Below are positions 5,371-5,721 of a DNA stretch of 5,721 nucleotides, piece by piece. Location: assembly GCA_002449135.1 (NCBI GenBank), contig DKCH01000037.1, positions 21,408 to 27,128 of the forward strand, given 5' to 3'. The stretch's first letter is position 1. The number at the start of each line of letters is the position of its first letter. The notes beneath the pieces are model-generated. The model was not told the origin of the DNA. It worked only from the letters and a program-made list of their open reading frames with translations, and ran no database searches. The translations under genes and the position numbers were made by a program. This DNA comes from Caryophanales bacterium UBA6879. Its GTDB lineage: Bacteria; Bacillota_I; Bacilli_A; RFN20; CAG-288.

Positions 5371-5721
5371 GAAGGAAATGGAATTTTATCAAGAAGTTGA
5401 ACATGGTTTAATGACTTCTTATCGTTATAAATTATGGAATCCATTTATTAAAGGAATTAAACAATTTTCGTTAATTAATGAAGGTGATAGGATTTGTGTT
5501 TGTATTTCTGGTGGTAAGGATTCTATGACTTTAGCTAAATTAATTCAAATCTTACATCGCTATTCAGAAGTTCATTTCGATGTTAAATATTTGGTCATGA
5601 ATCCAGGTTATAATGAAATAAATTTACAAACTATTAAGAATAATCTTCAACTTTTAAATATTGATGCTACTATTGTAGAAACAAATATTTTTGCAATAGC
5701 TAATTCTCAGGAAAAGAGCCC
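5363..5721 (+). CDS. TtcA-like tRNA thiolation protein, PP-loop ATPase (3' truncated by window edge)
   Basis: The first 119 residues and part of codon 120 are present; the frame is open to the edge. Residues 40-54 read EGDRICVCISGGKDS, with the PP-loop SGGKDS (49-54) that binds ATP in the TtcA/TilS/ThiI superfamily to adenylate a tRNA base. The following VMNPGYNEINLQTIKNNLQLLNI and the closing FAIANSQEKSP match the TtcA-family layout rather than TilS. In family members EKSP is followed by the first CxxC motif, so the window ends just before the residues expected to bind the Fe-S cluster. The likely reaction is 2-thiolation of cytidine 32 in certain tRNAs, with sulfur from a desulfurase such as the one encoded just upstream. 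The 8-bp overlap with that gene and the strong Shine-Dalgarno mark an operon. Bacillota carry several TtcA-like paralogues, so the exact modified base is uncertain. Confidence 0.88.
   Translation, partial: MPKKEMEFYQEVEHGLMTSYRYKLWNPFIKGIKQFSLINEGDRICVCISGGKDSMTLAKLIQILHRYSEVHFDVKYLVMNPGYNEINLQTIKNNLQLLNIDATIVETNIFAIANSQEKS

Noticed and set aside
1..5721. Alternative genetic code with TGA as tryptophan, given the Mollicute-like AT content
   Set aside because: All conserved genes read through cleanly with the standard code, tryptophans are TGG, and no in-frame TGA interrupts a conserved domain. No gene stops with TGA either, so the window cannot settle the point positively.

Overview
The window is very AT-rich and gene-dense. 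It uses standard stop codons (TAA five times, TAG once) and TGG for tryptophan. The proteins resemble those of low-GC Bacillota (Bacilli, Erysipelotrichia and uncultured relatives next to the Mollicutes). Nothing in the window supports TGA recoding, and the genus cannot be fixed. Two genes run off the edges.

Layout, left to right. (1) The 3' end of an exporter-type ABC half-transporter (1-555, +). (2) A converging two-gene minus-strand unit: a TetR-family regulator (1614-1015) followed one base later by a Nudix hydrolase (1013-552). The Nudix stop overlaps the exporter stop by 4 bp, and a hairpin plus U-tract that would end the exporter transcript lies inside the Nudix coding end. (3) Divergent from tetR, a two-gene ABC unit on the plus strand: a MacB/LolD-type ATPase (1673-2377) and an FtsX-like permease (2371-4209) that overlaps it. 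(4) After 48 bp, a NifS/IscS-like cysteine desulfurase (4258-5370) overlapping by 8 bp the start of a TtcA-like PP-loop tRNA thiolase (5363 to the edge).

How the genes fit together. The tetR/ABC intergenic region holds a 22-bp near-perfect inverted repeat whose centre contains a TATAAT box on both strands. The simplest reading is that the TetR protein binds there and shuts off both its own operon and the divergent ABC efflux or lipid/peptide-handling transporter. The desulfurase and the TtcA-like protein are probably a dedicated sulfur donor and acceptor enzyme for tRNA thiolation.

No clearly new biological system is visible. The items most worth checking are the symmetric promoter/operator, the strand-specific terminator embedded in an antisense gene, the divergent active-site motifs of the desulfurase, and the nearly absent second ectodomain of the permease.
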